Shown here piece by piece: positions 29,557 through 38,373 of a stretch of 64,000 bases of DNA; positions within the stretch are counted from its first letter, which is position 1, and each line of letters opens with the position of its first letter. Source of the DNA: Membranihabitans maritimus (GTDB taxonomy: Bacteria; Bacteroidota; Bacteroidia; Chitinophagales; Saprospiraceae); assembly GCF_021729145.1 (NCBI RefSeq), contig NZ_JAJSLW010000014.1, positions 1-64,000 on the forward strand, in the 5' to 3' direction. Both the position numbers and the translations under genes were made by a program. The notes beneath the pieces are model-generated. The model was not told the DNA's origin. It did no database searches and saw nothing but the letters and a program-made list of their open reading frames with translations.

Positions 29557-30433
29557 ATGAGATTATGTAGTATAGCGACCTTGTTTATTGGGTTGATGTT
29601 GATGGGATGCGAGAAGCCTTATTCTGATGCTTTCTCTTCGGAAGGATTCTCGATCCGGATAGGTGAGAATATAGCATTTGGTCATGAAAGTATAGATTAT
29701 TACGACTATTCAAGTCACTTGATCTTCCCGGAAGATGAAATTTAACTACGGGAAAATTTGAAAGGAGGATTTAGGATCTACGCGGATGGAAAGGAAATAT
29801 ATAGCGGAAATACCTGGGGTGATATTCCTTTGTATTCTTCCTACCATCCTTTTGAACCAATGATCTAATCTGATTTTTATCCAAACTATGTAATTCCTAT
29901 ATCTTATCCTCATTTAGAAGGTCAATCCGATCCCCGGGAGGACAACAGGATTATTGATGCTCTGAAGCGCTATAATAAATTTCATGCCGGGCTCACTTGC
30001 GAAATTACTTCATTAGGGAGAAATATGTCAGGAGGCATAGAGTTAAATTTGAAGTTACGTAACGATGATTCAATTAATTATTATCATTTGGATCCGGGCA
30101 AAATGGGGGTTGGGTTGTTCGGCTATTTTACGGCGGGGTTGAATATTTTTAATGTTGAAAACGGGGAGTGGATATCCGGTGAATTACCGATAATCAAACC
30201 CAATTCGAAAGATGAATGGAAACATGCGTGGCTCTCATTGATCCGTAGTGGAGAACAAAAGGAAATTATACTACATTATATAAAACTATGGAGAAATTGA
30301 GCCAGGACGTTACCGTGTCCATTTCGATTTCCCCGGACTCACCTATCAGGTAAGTCGGTATGAATTTAACCTGAATGATGGAAGGATCTGGCTGGGGAAA
30401 ACGAATGTGCAAAGACAATTGATTATAGAATAA
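29557..30433 (+). pseudogene. Lipoprotein pseudogene of unknown family
   Basis: A lipoprotein signal (LFIGLMLMGCEKP) opens a frame that stops at TAA 29743-29745, continues in the same frame (GFRIYADGKEIYSGNTWGD), stops at TAA 29866-29868, and continues open for more than 140 codons (including YYHLDPGKMGVGLFGYFTAG) to TGA 30298. One base of shift near 30280-30286, in an AAAA run, restores a further coding stretch (YGEIEPGRYRVHFDFPGLTY...QRQLIIE) to TAA 30431. The parts read as one beta-rich lipoprotein of about 290 residues. Two in-frame stops plus a shift make decay likely. No family recognised. Confidence 0.78.
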
Positions 30434-30485
30434 TTAGTTGTAATCACCGCAATTTCCTAAGAAAATATGGTAGCATATACCGATA

Positions 30486-30545
30486 TAGTCTTACAGGAAT
30501 CGAACCCGGCATTGGGCTCATGTCAAGGGCCCCCTTAAAAGACCA
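30486..30545 (-). pseudogene. tRNA-Val-like remnant lacking the D arm
   Basis: On the minus strand: acceptor TGGTCTT pairs with AAGACTA (7 of 7, one G-U); anticodon stem GGCCC/GAGCC (4 of 5) with loop TTGACAT (anticodon GAC, Val); T arm around GGGTTCGATTCCTG with a near-consensus T loop. Only six bases (TTAAGG) stand where the D arm should be, so the molecule is 60 nt. A degenerate tRNA, perhaps left by deletion or integration, is the simplest reading. Confidence 0.45.
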
Positions 30546-30587
30546 ACCCTTACTCCCCATGTCGCTTTGACACCGTTATTGATCTTC

Positions 30588-30866
30588 TTACAGGACGTCC
30601 CTAATTTCAGGAGTTTTCTCAAATACACTTTTGGCATATGGGCATAGCGGAATAATTTTTAATTGATTGCCTCGAGCATATTCTATTGCTTTCATTACCA
30701 ATTGCCTACCTACTCCCTGCCCTTTAAATGCGGGACCCACTTCGGTGTGGTCAAGGATGATTTTGGTACTTCCGGCTTTGCTATATGTCAGTTTTCCGGC
30801 TTCCGATCCATTAGAAACTGCTGTAAAAGCACCTTTGCTCCCTGTTTGATCGTGTTTTATTTTCAT
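30588..30866 (-). CDS. Small GNAT-type N-acetyltransferase (YjdJ-like)
   Basis: 92 residues. It contains the acetyl-CoA-binding pattern of the short GNAT-like family: ILDHTEVGPAFKGQGVGRQL, followed by IIPLCPYAKSVFEK. These proteins are about 90-95 residues, so it is full length. Substrate unknown. It is a single-gene unit, and the tRNA-like remnant lies just downstream. Confidence 0.88.
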   Translation of the reverse strand: MKIKHDQTGSKGAFTAVSNGSEAGKLTYSKAGSTKIILDHTEVGPAFKGQGVGRQLVMKAIEYARGNQLKIIPLCPYAKSVFEKTPEIRDVL

Positions 30867-30966
30867 TTCTTTCCAAGATTATGTTACAAATCACTTTTTT
30901 ACTCCATTTTGATTTCTCTAAACCTACATTTTAAAGATCTGAACCCGACCCTCAAACTCGAAAACT

Positions 30967-31188
30967 TTACGTTTTTTTCTTCCCGGATTTAACAAGTGAT
31001 TTAAACATAGAGAAAAGTAATCCTCCGGAAATAGCCCCCAGGATATACGTAAGTACTATGGTTAATGTAAGGGAGAGATCTTTTTGCCATTTCAAAAAGG
31101 ATATAGTTACTATATCATAGTTTTGAAGAGCAAATATTAGAGCCACAATAATTAAGAAAAATAATATAAATCTTTTAATATACCTCAT
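30967..31188 (-). CDS. LapA-domain (DUF1049) small membrane protein
   Basis: 73 residues with two membrane helices (ILFFLIIVALIFALQNY and LTLTIVLTYILGAISGGLLFS) and the family pattern FALQNYDIVTISFL between them. LapA-like proteins are linked to lipopolysaccharide assembly in enterobacteria; the role in Bacteroidota is not established. The start at 31188 is chosen because a longer frame to 31317 reads back through the dispersed repeat. Confidence 0.82.
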   Translation of the reverse strand: MRYIKRFILFFLIIVALIFALQNYDIVTISFLKWQKDLSLTLTIVLTYILGAISGGLLFSMFKSLVKSGKKKT

Positions 31189-31228
31189 GGTGTTTAAATT
31201 TAAGAATAAAGGAAATAATAAATTTACG

Positions 31229-31345
31229 TAAGTTCGACAGAGAAAATAAGAGCTCTGAAGTGCCTGTCCCGACATGAATTCGGCGGGAAGCGAAATATAC
31301 CTAACCCAGGGTGCCAACCCAGGGTAGGGAACAATTATTCGTCGA
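31229..31345 (+). repeat. Dispersed palindromic repeat, copy 2
   Basis: Second copy of the element at 28712-28838 in the same orientation. The core is CCCAGGG-TGCCA-ACCCAGGG, so the central base of both heptamers is A here and T in copy 1, a paired change. The middle section is shorter and differs (CCCGACATGAATTCGGCGGG, itself a near-hairpin). Confidence 0.7.
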
Positions 31346-31695
31346 GCTCACGTTACATTAAGGACCGGTAGATTCCATTTATGTTTGCCGTGGATGATTT
31401 CTTTAGTTGAATACCGAAAATTTTCGGATTCGACAAAATTGCTATGGATGCGGTTGCTTTTTGGCAACGACCTTTTGACCTAATCCTTCGAATGGGGCCA
31501 ATCAAAGCATACCGTTCAATAAGACGGCAGAATTACTGTTAAGTCACTTTGTAAAACGACGAATTCTGTTACATAAAGGCACATTATGATCTTGGGGTAC
31601 CTGGTATATTTTATCCCGGTTTTATAATGCCTTAGTGCTTTGTAAATTAGCAAAAGTTATCTCTGTTTGACATTGGTAATTTATTAAAGAATATT
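31346..31695. other. Gap with no recognised gene
   Basis: 350 bases. Frames on both strands are broken by stops and match nothing I know. It may hold old coding remnants; no RNA gene is seen. Confidence 0.35.
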
Positions 31696-32655
31696 TTAAC
31701 TTAATAATGAATATTTGACTAATAGTTGACCTTTTTCATTCCATTTGATCCATCCTTCTCCTAATGCTGTATAGTTATCATCTACTAGTTGAACCTTCAT
31801 CCAATTTCCCCTTATAGCTAAAGGCAAGAGTAATGTGTGTTGGATATTTATTTTGTCTGAATGTTCAAAGGGTCTGGATCGAATAAAGTTGTTTTTGCTT
31901 GGAAGCAATTCTATACTGTGGACTTCCAGTAAAAATGATGGCCATAAAAGCACCTTTCCTGCATTGGAGTTTATGAGGGCTGTTTGGTGAGTTTTTGAAT
32001 TAACTTCAATCTCTAAAAATCTTTTGTAAATCGTTTTTATTTTAAATAACAAAATACCGTAGTCTAATTTAAGGTTTTGTGGAAGTAACCAGGGTGGAGC
32101 ATATGAAATCTCAATGTGACCATTATTGTTTATGGTAAAACTAATACTGTCCGTAACAGTTTGTTCTTTTACATTCCCATAAAAGTACAAGCTATATTCC
32201 GGGGCTAAATTTGGTTTGAAAATACCCATTCCCATTGGGAGATCTGTATTATTAGGGATAAGGTTTGTATTTAACCAACAATAGGTGGGGAATAATGAGA
32301 TAGCCTTTGAAATACCTAGTGCCGGTTGCGTCTTCTTTTGAAGTTTGTTTTGATCATTTTCTATCCTGGGACGCTCTCTCCGAATGAAAATTGTAAGGAT
32401 TATTATAGAAATAAAAAGGGTCCATAGGATATTCAAGCTTACTATGACCTTTTGATTTTGTGTAGAGGCCAGGAAAAAGGATACTATAAAGGAAATAACA
32501 GCCGTAATTATACCATATCCTATTACTATAGCGGCAGCAGCCAACATTTGGTTTTCCCCTGCTTTAACTAACAGGGCGATTCCAATTCCAACAAAAAAGC
32601 CAAAAACAATGGATAAGAAGTGGAATAGAATAATATGTAGTTTTGGAATTTTCAC
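31696..32655 (-). CDS. Hypothetical membrane protein
   Basis: 319 residues. Three membrane helices occupy the first 100 residues (about 8-28, 37-64 and 72-93), followed by a soluble beta-rich domain of about 210 residues, possibly periplasmic. No catalytic motif or family is recognised. It is preceded on its strand by the VOC-domain gene with about 75 bases between. Confidence 0.6.
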   Translation of the reverse strand: MKIPKLHIILFHFLSIVFGFFVGIGIALLVKAGENQMLAAAAIVIGYGIITAVISFIVSFFLASTQNQKVIVSLNILWTLFISIIILTIFIRRERPRIENDQNKLQKKTQPALGISKAISLFPTYCWLNTNLIPNNTDLPMGMGIFKPNLAPEYSLYFYGNVKEQTVTDSISFTINNNGHIEISYAPPWLLPQNLKLDYGILLFKIKTIYKRFLEIEVNSKTHQTALINSNAGKVLLWPSFLLEVHSIELLPSKNNFIRSRPFEHSDKINIQHTLLLPLAIRGNWMKVQLVDDNYTALGEGWIKWNEKGQLLVKYSLLS

Positions 32656-32731
32656 TTATTTGAAATAAAGTGATTCTAAATTAATTTAATATAATGTAAA
32701 TTAAGATAGTATTTGTTTAAATAATTTATTT

Positions 32732-33199
32732 TTATTCTTGAGGTGGTGTATATGTGACAAAATCAATACTTAGTCCATTGGGGTCCCTGATGGCAAAATG
32801 GCGGTCGCCCCAGGGCTCGTCCCGAAGTTCGACGATAATTTTTACATTCTTCTCTTTGATCTTCTTATAAAATTCATCTACGTTTTCCAATTCGATGGTC
32901 AGGAATATACCTTCTCCGTTAAATGGCTTATGGAATATTGGATGCTGAGAAGGATGATTAGGCAGCAAAAATGCTAATTCAGACTTTTTATTAGGGGTGT
33001 GTAGAAGTAAATAAAAGTCGTTTTCAAAAGTGACGCCAAAATTGAGATTTTTGGTGTAAAATTCCTTCGTGATTTCCAATTGTTTTGTGATAATTCCTGC
33101 GTTTAATTTCATCTTTTTAACGTTTTGAGTGTTATTGATTTGACAATGAATAGCTGTGTAAGTGGTCAGTGACATAAAGAGAGTGATTATATATTTCAT
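32732..33199 (-). CDS. VOC-family (glyoxalase-like) protein with signal peptide
   Basis: 155 residues from ATG 33199. A hydrophobic N terminus (MKYIITLFMSLTTYTAIHCQ) looks like a signal peptide and precedes one VOC module: LNAGIITKQLEITKEFYTKN, FLTIELENVDEFYKKI, and the classic end EPWGDRHFAIRDPNGLSIDFV. Members bind metal or sequester drugs; activity here is unknown. Secreted VOC proteins are uncommon. A cytosolic product could start at an internal ATG (MKLNAGI). It is 71 bases after the AraC gene and may be its target. Confidence 0.82.
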   Translation of the reverse strand: MKYIITLFMSLTTYTAIHCQINNTQNVKKMKLNAGIITKQLEITKEFYTKNLNFGVTFENDFYLLLHTPNKKSELAFLLPNHPSQHPIFHKPFNGEGIFLTIELENVDEFYKKIKEKNVKIIVELRDEPWGDRHFAIRDPNGLSIDFVTYTPPQE

Positions 33200-33270
33200 C
33201 TTGTGTATGATTACTTTTATGTCAAATGTAGGACAGAGACTACTACTGAAATAGTAAAAATCGGACATTT

Positions 33271-34083
33271 TCAATCAAATGCCCGGGAAGGTGGCAATCC
33301 ATAGAAGTTTTTAAAGTCTTTAATAAAATGGGATTGGTCAAAATACCCCAGGTCAAAGTAGATTTTGTTACCCCGGATGTTTTTCCTGGTAGGGTTTTGA
33401 TTGAGAAATGATTGAAATCGGACCACTTTACTGAAAGTTTTGGGGGAATCACCGATATAAAACTTGAACAATCTTCTCAATTGCCGGGTGCTAAGTCCTG
33501 TTTCCAGGTCCTTTTCGATACCTACCTGTCCTTTGTTTTGCAATATAATCTCTAGGGAGTGGAACAACCTTGGGTCAGAGATTGTCTGGTGATCCCGGAT
33601 TATAAGGAGAAAAAGATTGTCTAATTTTGTTTTCACACTTTCTAAGATATTACTACCCTCTATACTTTGTGAAATTTGCATGGAAAGTAGTGAGTTTACA
33701 GCATACAAGTCTTCAAACCGGTTGGTCAATTCCGAAGCAGGGAGATTGAATAATAGAGGAAAGGCGGTAGGCAGGAATCGAATACCCATATAATTAAAAG
33801 TTGTTTCGAGTTGGAATTCCATGTATTGGTTGGAAAAGCCGGTAATGAAATTTTGATGGGGAGAATTTGCTTCCCATAGTATGTCAATGCACCCATCCGT
33901 CACCACCCGGTAGATAAAATTTTTATCTAATGGTTTTTGGGTCGCTAATTGCCAGTAACAGTAAATAAAATCAGATAGCCGGAAGTCTGGAGGTGTTTCC
34001 ATATAAGAAACCTGGTTTTGCCCGGCTTTGATAGCGGGTTGGACCGGTTTGAAAAGGTCTTTTATGGAATTTAATTTATTCAT
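33271..34083 (-). CDS. AraC-family transcriptional regulator
   Basis: 270 residues. The N-terminal domain (YMETPPDFRLSDFIYCYWQL, VVTDGCIDILW, YMGIRFLPTAFPLLF) is of the DUF6597 type found in Bacteroidota AraC regulators. The C-terminal AraC helix-turn-helix includes LSTRQLRRLFKFYIGDSPKT, FQSFL, and YFDLGYFDQSHFIKDFKNFY. It probably controls the VOC gene and perhaps its own operon. Upstream on the same strand lies the SpoIIAA-like gene, 22 bases away. Confidence 0.9.
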   Translation of the reverse strand: MNKLNSIKDLFKPVQPAIKAGQNQVSYMETPPDFRLSDFIYCYWQLATQKPLDKNFIYRVVTDGCIDILWEANSPHQNFITGFSNQYMEFQLETTFNYMGIRFLPTAFPLLFNLPASELTNRFEDLYAVNSLLSMQISQSIEGSNILESVKTKLDNLFLLIIRDHQTISDPRLFHSLEIILQNKGQVGIEKDLETGLSTRQLRRLFKFYIGDSPKTFSKVVRFQSFLNQNPTRKNIRGNKIYFDLGYFDQSHFIKDFKNFYGLPPSRAFD

Positions 34084-34104
34084 GAATTTAAGAATGGAGC
34101 TGTC

Positions 34105-34506
34105 TTACAAAAATTGCTTTAACCATGCTTTAGCTTTTTTATCATCAGAAAATGATTTAATAGGTATTGGGGGTGTTTTAAATTTGAATAGAATGTTCAT
34201 AATTAATTGTGACAATCCCGGGTTTGATACCATAGCCATAGCTTTATATATTTCAGGAAGTTGTTGTGTAGAAAATTTGCGAGCTTCTTTATCAGGGACA
34301 GGCGAATTGCATAGATAGATTAGAAGAGGAACTTGCTTGTTGTTAGTAATTTTTTTTACCAATGCGACGTTTTGAGAAATATTTTGTACCGTTCTTTTGG
34401 GCTTTTTGGAATAGGAGTACAGAATACCTTCTTTGTCCAGATAATAATCTGCAATCTCTCCGATAATTAAGTTCTCAGATGACGGTTTTTGAATTTTAGA
34501 TTTCAT
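34105..34506 (-). CDS. SpoIIAA/STAS-like small protein
   Basis: 133 residues. The order (ENLIIGEIADYYLDKEGILY, then VPLLIYLCN, then KAMAMVSNPGLSQLIMNILF) resembles the single-domain SpoIIAA/STAS-like proteins (DUF7793 type) common in Bacteroidota; function unknown. Its ATG (34506) overlaps the end of the glycosyltransferase gene by 11 bases, so it is the last gene of the glycosyltransferase operon and is translated with it. Confidence 0.6.
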   Translation of the reverse strand: MKSKIQKPSSENLIIGEIADYYLDKEGILYSYSKKPKRTVQNISQNVALVKKITNNKQVPLLIYLCNSPVPDKEARKFSTQQLPEIYKAMAMVSNPGLSQLIMNILFKFKTPPIPIKSFSDDKKAKAWLKQFL

Positions 34507-35767
34507 GTGAAAGGCCCGGTTCAATTAAAAACTGATATAGTAGTTCTTCATAATCCTCATTTTTTATTGATACAGCTATTCTTTCAGCGTTTTCTTTAAA
34601 AGATTTATTGTTGAATAGATCGAGTACTTTAGGTTCCAGATTTTCTTCCGATATTTTTTTGATACTAATTCCTTTGGGACCGAGAGCTTTATCCGAAATG
34701 ATGTTATTCCAGGTAAATTGATCAAAAATATGGGGTGTAATCATCGTAGGTAGCCCATATTTAAGAGCTGTATGGGTGGTGCCTGAGCCTCCATGATGGA
34801 TAATGGCATATACTTGAGGTAGTATCCAGTCATAGGGAATAGATTGAGTAAAATGAAATAATTGATGATTATACTTTGATGGTTCCGACAACCCCCCGGA
34901 AGCAGTATTGATAATAGCTGGAATATTGTGTTGTTTTAGAATATTCATGAATATCCGGGTTTTACCTTCAGGGTCGGGATTGGTTATACTCCCAAAGGTT
35001 ATAAATAGAATTTTTTTATGTTGACTGAGGAAAGAAATTAGTTCAGTAGAAGGCGACCAATTAGAACTTTTGTTGCGTTCGTGAAATCCCAGAATTTGCA
35101 CGTTACTCTTCCAGTATCTGGGTCTTGAAAACAGGGAAGTGGAAATAGTAAATACCATTTTTTGATCCAAAACCGCTTTTCTGATCGCCCGATTGGACTT
35201 TTTACCTTCTATTTTAAGGTAGGAATACCCTTTTTTTATAAAATAAGCTAAGCCCCAATTGGTTAAACGATAGGATAGTTTGTTGAGGAATGGGGACAGA
35301 TTTGTGTGAAAAGAGATGTAGGGATGTTCATTTACAGAATGAATAATAAAGGGCACGGCACTGACAAGTAAGGACCTGTTATTCCTAAATCCCCAAATGA
35401 ACGGGTAAATATTTAGAGCATTATGGAGAATTAAATCAGGAGATTCTTTTTGTACAACTTCAAATTCTTTTTGAGTAATTTTTTTCCGAATTTTTAAAAA
35501 TTTGAAACCCATTTTGATGGAAGAGATAACCCGGATCAATTTAGGTTGTTTCCCTCCAAAGGCAATCCTGGCATCCTTGCTTTCCAGTAGGTCAAGTGTT
35601 TCCGGTCCCAGAGGAATAAATTCCAGGCCCGAGTGGCGAACGAGGTCTTCAAATTGATTGGCGAAAACACAAATGACCTGGTGGCCCTTGTTTTTCAAAA
35701 TTTCACCAATGGTAAGAAAAGGTTCCATGTCCCCTCGGGTGCCGATGGAAAAAAGTAAGATTTTCAT
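34496..35767 (-). CDS. UGT-type glycosyltransferase, copy 1
   Basis: 423 residues from the ATG beginning MKILLFSIGTRGD. It has the GT1/UGT two-lobed plan: N-terminal GTRGDMEPFLTIGEIL, and the C-terminal nucleotide-sugar box AIIHHGGSGTTHTALKYG...PHIFDQFTWN. Relatives glycosylate sterols, macrolides or lipids. It is about as similar to its two neighbours as they are to each other, and all three share GxRGDxEP, ITFGS and HHGG. The acceptor is unknown. Confidence 0.88.
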   Translation of the reverse strand: MKILLFSIGTRGDMEPFLTIGEILKNKGHQVICVFANQFEDLVRHSGLEFIPLGPETLDLLESKDARIAFGGKQPKLIRVISSIKMGFKFLKIRKKITQKEFEVVQKESPDLILHNALNIYPFIWGFRNNRSLLVSAVPFIIHSVNEHPYISFHTNLSPFLNKLSYRLTNWGLAYFIKKGYSYLKIEGKKSNRAIRKAVLDQKMVFTISTSLFSRPRYWKSNVQILGFHERNKSSNWSPSTELISFLSQHKKILFITFGSITNPDPEGKTRIFMNILKQHNIPAIINTASGGLSEPSKYNHQLFHFTQSIPYDWILPQVYAIIHHGGSGTTHTALKYGLPTMITPHIFDQFTWNNIISDKALGPKGISIKKISEENLEPKVLDLFNNKSFKENAERIAVSIKNEDYEELLYQFLIEPGLSHEI

Positions 35768-35786
35768 TTTGCGTATTTGTCGCAAA

Positions 35787-37049
35787 TTAAGAGGATTTAT
35801 TGATAATAAAATTTATTAGTTGTTCTGGGGACGATTCTGCTTTCATTTGTATGGAGATCTTTTCCGCATTTTTTTTATAATTTCTATTTTTATACAGATC
35901 TAAAATTAAAGGCTCCAGGTTTTGTCTATTGAGTTTACCTATTTTTATGCCTTTTGGGCCCAATTTTTTTTCTGCAATGATTTTATTCCAAACAAATTGA
36001 TCAAATACGTGGGGAATGGCCAATGATGCACAACCATTTTTTAGGGTATTATGAACAGTACCGGAGCCCCCGTGATGAACTACTCCATAAATTTTTTGTA
36101 ATATCCAGTCATAGGGTAGACTTTGGCTGAAGTAAAACTGTTTTTTATTGTATCTATCTGGGATGATCATTCCCCCTGAGCCTGTAAGTAATATTGCCGG
36201 TATTTGATTTTTTTCCAGAATTTCAATGATTATTTTGGTTTTTAGTTGAGGATCCGGATTGGTCATACTGCCAAAAGAAATCAATAATAGCTTATTGTGC
36301 ATTGTGAGAAATTCAGTTAATTCGTCAGGGGGAGACCATTCGGCCGATTTATTTCGCTCGAAAAAGCCCAATACTTCTATGTTATTATTCCAGTAATTGG
36401 GTTTGGAAAAGAGGGACTTGGATATAGAGTAAATCGACCTTACTGACAGCAACTTTTTCTTTATTTCTCTTTTCGTAGGTTTTTTTGAAATTTTGAGAAT
36501 ATTCATTGCTTTTTTAAGGGAGATTGCTGTTGAGTGAAGGGCAATTTTATAAGTGAGTCGATTCAAAAAATATCCATAGTTTTTCCTGAAAATATAATAA
36601 GGGTGGTCATTTGCCGGATGAAAATAATATGGTGCGGGAAGTACTAAAACAGTTTGGCCGGGATGATCCATTGACCAAACAAAAGGATAGGTGGCAATGC
36701 TGTTGTGAATGATTAGGTCCGGCTTGTATTCCTTCACCGCATTATATTGCCGGGTAATTGTATCCTTTTCTATTTTTACAAACTTTAAACCAAGTCGCAA
36801 ATGATAAATAAATTTAAAAATTCCCGATTTACTGCCTCCAAATGCTTTTTTCGCTAGCGGACTATCAATGACCTCCATAAACTTTTCGCCCAAAGAAATA
36901 AATCGTATTTGACTATTTTCAAATGAAGGTCTGAATTTTTCGGAAAAAGCAAAAGTGATTTCATGGTCTGTATTCATCAATTTTTCACCGATTGCTAATA
37001 GCGGTTCTATATCCCCGCGTGTGCCTAAAGACATGATAAGAATTTTCAC
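35787..37049 (-). CDS. UGT-type glycosyltransferase, copy 2
   Basis: 420 residues. The motifs are MSLGTRGDIEPLLAIGEKL, LLISFGSMTNPDP, VVHHGGSGTVHNTLKNG and IPHVFDQFVWNKII. It lies 19 bases upstream of copy 1 and is in the same operon. The sequence is lysine-rich and AT-rich like its neighbours. The conserved His of the sugar-binding loop is present, so the enzyme is probably active. Confidence 0.88.
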   Translation of the reverse strand: MKILIMSLGTRGDIEPLLAIGEKLMNTDHEITFAFSEKFRPSFENSQIRFISLGEKFMEVIDSPLAKKAFGGSKSGIFKFIYHLRLGLKFVKIEKDTITRQYNAVKEYKPDLIIHNSIATYPFVWSMDHPGQTVLVLPAPYYFHPANDHPYYIFRKNYGYFLNRLTYKIALHSTAISLKKAMNILKISKKPTKREIKKKLLSVRSIYSISKSLFSKPNYWNNNIEVLGFFERNKSAEWSPPDELTEFLTMHNKLLLISFGSMTNPDPQLKTKIIIEILEKNQIPAILLTGSGGMIIPDRYNKKQFYFSQSLPYDWILQKIYGVVHHGGSGTVHNTLKNGCASLAIPHVFDQFVWNKIIAEKKLGPKGIKIGKLNRQNLEPLILDLYKNRNYKKNAEKISIQMKAESSPEQLINFIINKSS

Positions 37050-37119
37050 GTATCTCCAAAGTTTAAATTAGATGATTAATGCATTTCCTGGGCGTACTGA
37101 ATAATTATGGCTCAAAATA

Positions 37120-38373
37120 TTATTCTAATATAAAATTATATAGCTCAGGCCTGAAATTTTCTTTCAGCATATCTTTCGAAACTAATACAGCATTATTCTT
37201 GTATTTCTCATTTGTAAACAAATCTTTAACTAATGGTTCGACCTTTTTTCTTGAAAAGGAACGAATACTGGTTCCCAATGGCCCTAGTTTTTTATTGGAT
37301 ATTATCTTATTCCACACATATTGATCCATAAAATGGGGGATTATTAAAGTTGGACAGCCCGAAAGGATGCCTTCATGAGTAGTTCCACATCCTCCGTGGT
37401 GGATAACTGCGTACATCCTTGGAAAGATCCAGTCGTACGGAATAGACTTGATAAAATAAAAAAGATGGGAATTATACTGTTCAGGCTTTTCCAGGCCACC
37501 GGAATTGGTGCAAAAGATTGCAGGAATACCATTTGCCTCGAATATTTCCATGAAGATTTTTGTCTTTTCTATTGGTTGGGGATTGGGCATACTACCGAAG
37601 GTTATAAAGATTATTCTGTCATGTTGAGATAAGAATTTTTCAAGTTTTTCCGGAGGTGACCAGTTATTTAATTTATCCCGATATTGGAACCCCATAATTT
37701 TAGCTTTGTCATCCCAGTATTGGGGTTTTGGAAATAGCACTTCAGAAAAATTATAGAGTGTTTTACCGGATTGAAATGATTCTTGGATCTCTTTTTTAGA
37801 TTTGGCAATGGGTAAATTTAATTGGTTTATTGATTTTTTGATTTGACCCGATAAAACAATGTTGAAGAGTTTATAGGAAAATTTATTGAGAACAGGACCT
37901 AGGTCTATGTTGAGGGATATATTTGCATTTTCCTTTACATAATGCATAGTATAAGGGTAGTACTCTATCAGTATCGATCTGTTTGATTCCTGAAGCCCCC
38001 AAATAAATGGGTAAATAGCTAATCTGTTGTGAATGATTATATCCGGGCTTGTTCTATGTATGATTTCGTATTGTCTGAGTAGTAATAATTGTTCGATCTT
38101 AGAATGTTCAACACCGAATCGGATAGCTGATAGAAATTTGGAAAACAAAGACCTGTTTCCACCAAAAAATTCTTTTCCATGTTCCTGATACATTAAATCC
38201 GTGTGTTCTGTTCCCAATGAAATAAACTCCATCCCCACTTCCAACACGATATGTTGAAATTTATCAGGAAATACACACATGACCTGGTGACCCTTATTTT
38301 TGAGTTTTTTCCCAATTGATAATAATGGTTCAATATCTCCTCGGGAACCTAATGCAACCAGCGCTATTTTCAT
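37120..38373 (-). CDS. UGT-type glycosyltransferase, copy 3
   Basis: 417 residues. The motifs are ALGSRGDIEPLLSIGKKL, IIFITFGSMPNPQP, VIHHGGCGTTHEG and IPHFMDQYVWNKIIS. It is the first of three tandem paralogues, 70 bases before copy 2. About 1 kb of non-coding sequence lies upstream, so the operon promoter should be near 38380-38450, although no exact TAnnTTTG box was found. Confidence 0.88.
   Translation of the reverse strand: MKIALVALGSRGDIEPLLSIGKKLKNKGHQVMCVFPDKFQHIVLEVGMEFISLGTEHTDLMYQEHGKEFFGGNRSLFSKFLSAIRFGVEHSKIEQLLLLRQYEIIHRTSPDIIIHNRLAIYPFIWGLQESNRSILIEYYPYTMHYVKENANISLNIDLGPVLNKFSYKLFNIVLSGQIKKSINQLNLPIAKSKKEIQESFQSGKTLYNFSEVLFPKPQYWDDKAKIMGFQYRDKLNNWSPPEKLEKFLSQHDRIIFITFGSMPNPQPIEKTKIFMEIFEANGIPAIFCTNSGGLEKPEQYNSHLFYFIKSIPYDWIFPRMYAVIHHGGCGTTHEGILSGCPTLIIPHFMDQYVWNKIISNKKLGPLGTSIRSFSRKKVEPLVKDLFTNEKYKNNAVLVSKDMLKENFRPELYNFILE

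Noticed and set aside
29557-30433. Alternative genetic code or programmed readthrough of TAA
   Set aside because: Intact genes in the window end with TAA/TAG/TGA as normal, and this gene also has a frameshift.
31189-31317. 43-residue N-terminal extension of the LapA-like protein
   Set aside because: It translates repeat copy 2 and lacks family support.
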